DNA of 64,000 nucleotides from CAYRES01 sp964423425 (GTDB taxonomy: Bacteria; Actinomycetota; Thermoleophilia; RBG-16-64-13), in NCBI GenBank assembly GCA_964423425.1, contig CAYRES010000007.1, positions 1 to 64,000 of the forward strand. The letters run 5' to 3'. Position 1 is the first letter of the stretch. Each line of letters starts with the position of its first letter. Below, one piece after another: positions 62,414 through 64,000 of the stretch. The translations under genes were made by a program, and so were the position numbers. The notes under the pieces were generated by a model, which saw nothing but the letters and a program-made list of their open reading frames with translations, made no database searches and was not told where the DNA came from.

Positions 62414-63670
62414 ATGACCGGTTTCGAGGCCGAGGTGGACCGCCCGCTGCGAGTGCTACACGTCATCAGCGGCGGTGATACGGGCGGCGCCATGGGGAAC
62501 CTCCTGCCCTTGGTGAGCGCACTCCGCGAGCGGGGCTGTGACGCCCGGGTGTGTTGCCTGGGCAACGGGGGCTTGGTGAGGGCGGCCAAAGCTCGTGGGG
62601 TGCCGGTGACGGTGCTTCCCATGTCGTTTCCCTGGGATGCACGGGTGCTGCCGCGACTCGCGGCCGAACTCTCCGCCCGCCCACTCGACGTGGTGCACAC
62701 GCACGGCATGCGGGCCAACCTTCCCGTGCGCCTCCTCAGCGCCGTCCGTCCCCGCAGCTACATCTTGTTCTGCACGGTCCACTCCGACCTCCTGCTCGAC
62801 TACGAGGATGAGGGCAGAGCCCGGGCGTATGCTCTGCTCGACAGGTTCACCCTCCCGGTGGTGGACCGCGTGGCCTGTGTCTCCGCAGATCTCCGCCGGC
62901 GTCTGCTCGAACGCGGCTACCCGCCCCGGCTGCCGTTCGTGGTGCATCCCGGTCTGGACGAGCCACGCGCCCACTCTCCCTCCACCCCGGCGGGGGTCCT
63001 TGCCCGGGGCGGTTCGATGATCCGTCTGGGGCGGGGCGGCCTCTTCCCCGGAGGCCGGAATCCCTCCAGCGTGGTGGGGACGGTCGCGAGGCTGGTGGCG
63101 GTGAAGGACCTCGAACTCTTCCTCCGGGTGGCCGACCGGCTGTCCCGTGATGGTGGCGTGAAGGCAGTCATCGTAGGCGACGGTCCGGAGAAGAAGCGTC
63201 TGCAGGCACTGGCCAAGGAGTGGGGTGTGAGTGAGGCGGTCGCCTTCACCGGTGAGATACGTCCGGCTCGGCCGGCGTTGGAGCACTTCGGAGTGTTCCT
63301 ACTCACTTCCCACTCGGAGGGCATCCCCATCGCCGTGCTGGAGGCCATGGCGGCGGGGCTTCCGGTGGTGGCGACCGCGGTGGGAGGCCTTCCCGAGGTG
63401 GTGGCGCATGGGGAGACCGGATACCTGGTGTCCCGAGAACGGCCCCGGGGCGAATTGGCCGACGAATTGGCGGCGGCCGTCTCGCGGCTTCTCGTGGATG
63501 AGGAGCTGCGGACGCGAATGGGTGTGGCCGGCGCGGAGCGGGTGAGACGGGAGTTCGCGCCCGGCGTGGCTGCGGGCAGAATGCTCAAGGCCTACCGGCA
63601 CAGCCTGGCGGAAAGGGCGCTCGCCGTCACCGCCTCGAGCTGCGTGCAGGGCGGCGGTGGCCCGTGCTGA
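62414..63670 (+). CDS. GT4-family glycosyltransferase
   Basis: 418 residues. RVLHVISGGDTGGAMGNLLPLV at the N-terminus (residues 12-33), VGTVARLVAVKDLELFLRVADR near 225, VGDGPEKKRLQ, and the donor-site SHSEGIPIAVLEAMAAGLPVVAT near 305. ATG at 62414 with GGAAGGGG upstream; the TTG at 62366 overlapping the ligase stop is an alternative start. Confidence 0.92.
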   Translation: MTGFEAEVDRPLRVLHVISGGDTGGAMGNLLPLVSALRERGCDARVCCLGNGGLVRAAKARGVPVTVLPMSFPWDARVLPRLAAELSARPLDVVHTHGMRANLPVRLLSAVRPRSYILFCTVHSDLLLDYEDEGRARAYALLDRFTLPVVDRVACVSADLRRRLLERGYPPRLPFVVHPGLDEPRAHSPSTPAGVLARGGSMIRLGRGGLFPGGRNPSSVVGTVARLVAVKDLELFLRVADRLSRDGGVKAVIVGDGPEKKRLQALAKEWGVSEAVAFTGEIRPARPALEHFGVFLLTSHSEGIPIAVLEAMAAGLPVVATAVGGLPEVVAHGETGYLVSRERPRGELADELAAAVSRLLVDEELRTRMGVAGAERVRREFAPGVAAGRMLKAYRHSLAERALAVTASSCVQGGGGPC

Positions 63671-64000
63671 GAGGCTATGACATCGTGTGCGTCTCCTCGC
63701 TGGATTGGACCGCCCACTGGACGAGCAAGCAACAGATCATGCACCGGCTGGCGGCTGCCAACCGCGTGCTGTATGTGGAAGAGCCGGTCACCATGCTGGC
63801 ACCCCTCAAGGTGCCGGAGCGCTGGTCTCGGTGGAGAGCGTGTGTGCCGACGCTCGCGAAGAGAGAAGCCGACCTGTGGACGCTCACGCCTCCCCCACTT
63901 CTTCCCTTCGGCAACGTCCGCCGCGAGGTGAACCGGGTCAACCAGTTTCTCTTGGCGCGGTATGTCGATTGGGCGGTGGCGCGACTGGGCCTGAGCGACT
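63664..64000 (+). CDS. Glycosyltransferase, TuaH-like, truncated by window end
   Basis: 112 complete codons are visible. YDIVCVSSLDWTAHWTSKQQ near the N-terminus then ANRVLYVEEP resembles the start of TuaH-type family-1 transferases. GTG start lies 7 bp inside the upstream gene's end. The C-terminal half is outside the window. Confidence 0.75.
   Translation, partial: MLRGYDIVCVSSLDWTAHWTSKQQIMHRLAAANRVLYVEEPVTMLAPLKVPERWSRWRACVPTLAKREADLWTLTPPPLLPFGNVRREVNRVNQFLLARYVDWAVARLGLSD

Overview
The window is GC-rich, densely coding bacterial chromosome carrying the replication-origin neighbourhood. The gene order rpmH-rnpA-yidD-yidC-jag-mnmE-mnmG-rsmG-parA-parB, diverging from dnaA-dnaN-S4-recF-dciA-gyrB-gyrA, is the classical origin block of Gram-positive lineages. 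High GC together with mnmE/mnmG (missing from most classical Actinomycetes), a YidC of Gram-positive type, a pyrophosphate-type phosphofructokinase, split B12 acyl-CoA mutase genes and a CooT-like nickel protein suggests a deep-branching, probably anaerobic or facultative actinobacterial or high-GC Firmicutes-like lineage. That placement is inference; no rRNA gene is present to settle it.

Left arm (1-10228, minus strand): one eight-gene operon behind a near-perfect sigma70-type promoter (10199-10228) and a ~270-nt leader. In transcription order it encodes a CaiB-type CoA transferase, an acyl-CoA dehydrogenase, ETF beta and alpha, a small B12-binding subunit and a large catalytic subunit of an acyl-CoA mutase, and HyuA/HyuB (hydantoinase/oxoprolinase/acetone-carboxylase family; HyuB runs off the window). 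This reads as a catabolic pathway in which an acid is activated to a CoA ester, its skeleton is rearranged and it is oxidised with electrons going to ETF. The mutase belongs to a divergent subfamily, so the substrate is unknown.

10452-22273: split class I fumarase/tartrate dehydratase, trpS, a sensorless kinase-like protein, a lipoprotein, a D-2-hydroxyacid dehydrogenase, a DUF72 protein, a starch-synthase-like glycosyltransferase overlapping rlmN (with large low-complexity insertions), an exported unknown protein, a Roadblock/LC7 protein, then a gene-poor 1.2 kb interval.

22274-44953: the origin block. parB, parA, rsmG, mnmG, a divergent MnmG paralogue with a histidine-rich repeat, mnmE, jag, yidC, yidD, rnpA and rpmH point left; an ATPase/winged-helix gene, dnaA, dnaN, an S4 gene, recF, dciA, gyrB and gyrA point right. 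Two parS sites lie inside rlmN and mnmG. DnaA-box-like sequences lie both between rpmH and the ATPase gene and between dnaA and dnaN.

44955-64000: PPi-type phosphofructokinase, a YugP-type membrane protease, a histidine kinase/response regulator pair, a catalytically degenerate CbiA-like protein, a CooT-like nickel protein, chorismate mutase, a bifunctional-nuclease-domain protein, tRNA-Ile and tRNA-Ala, AzlCD, a degenerate GGDEF protein, D-Ala-D-Ala ligase, LarB, and then a surface-polysaccharide region (wecB with a Tat-exported flavoprotein, a DUF4330 protein, an O-antigen-ligase-like protein and two glycosyltransferases, the last cut by the window end).

A recurring oddity is low-complexity or repeat-rich material inside otherwise conserved proteins (RlmN, RnpA, GyrB, the MnmG paralogue, the YidC and glycosyltransferase tails), with 15-nt repeat units seen in at least two genes.
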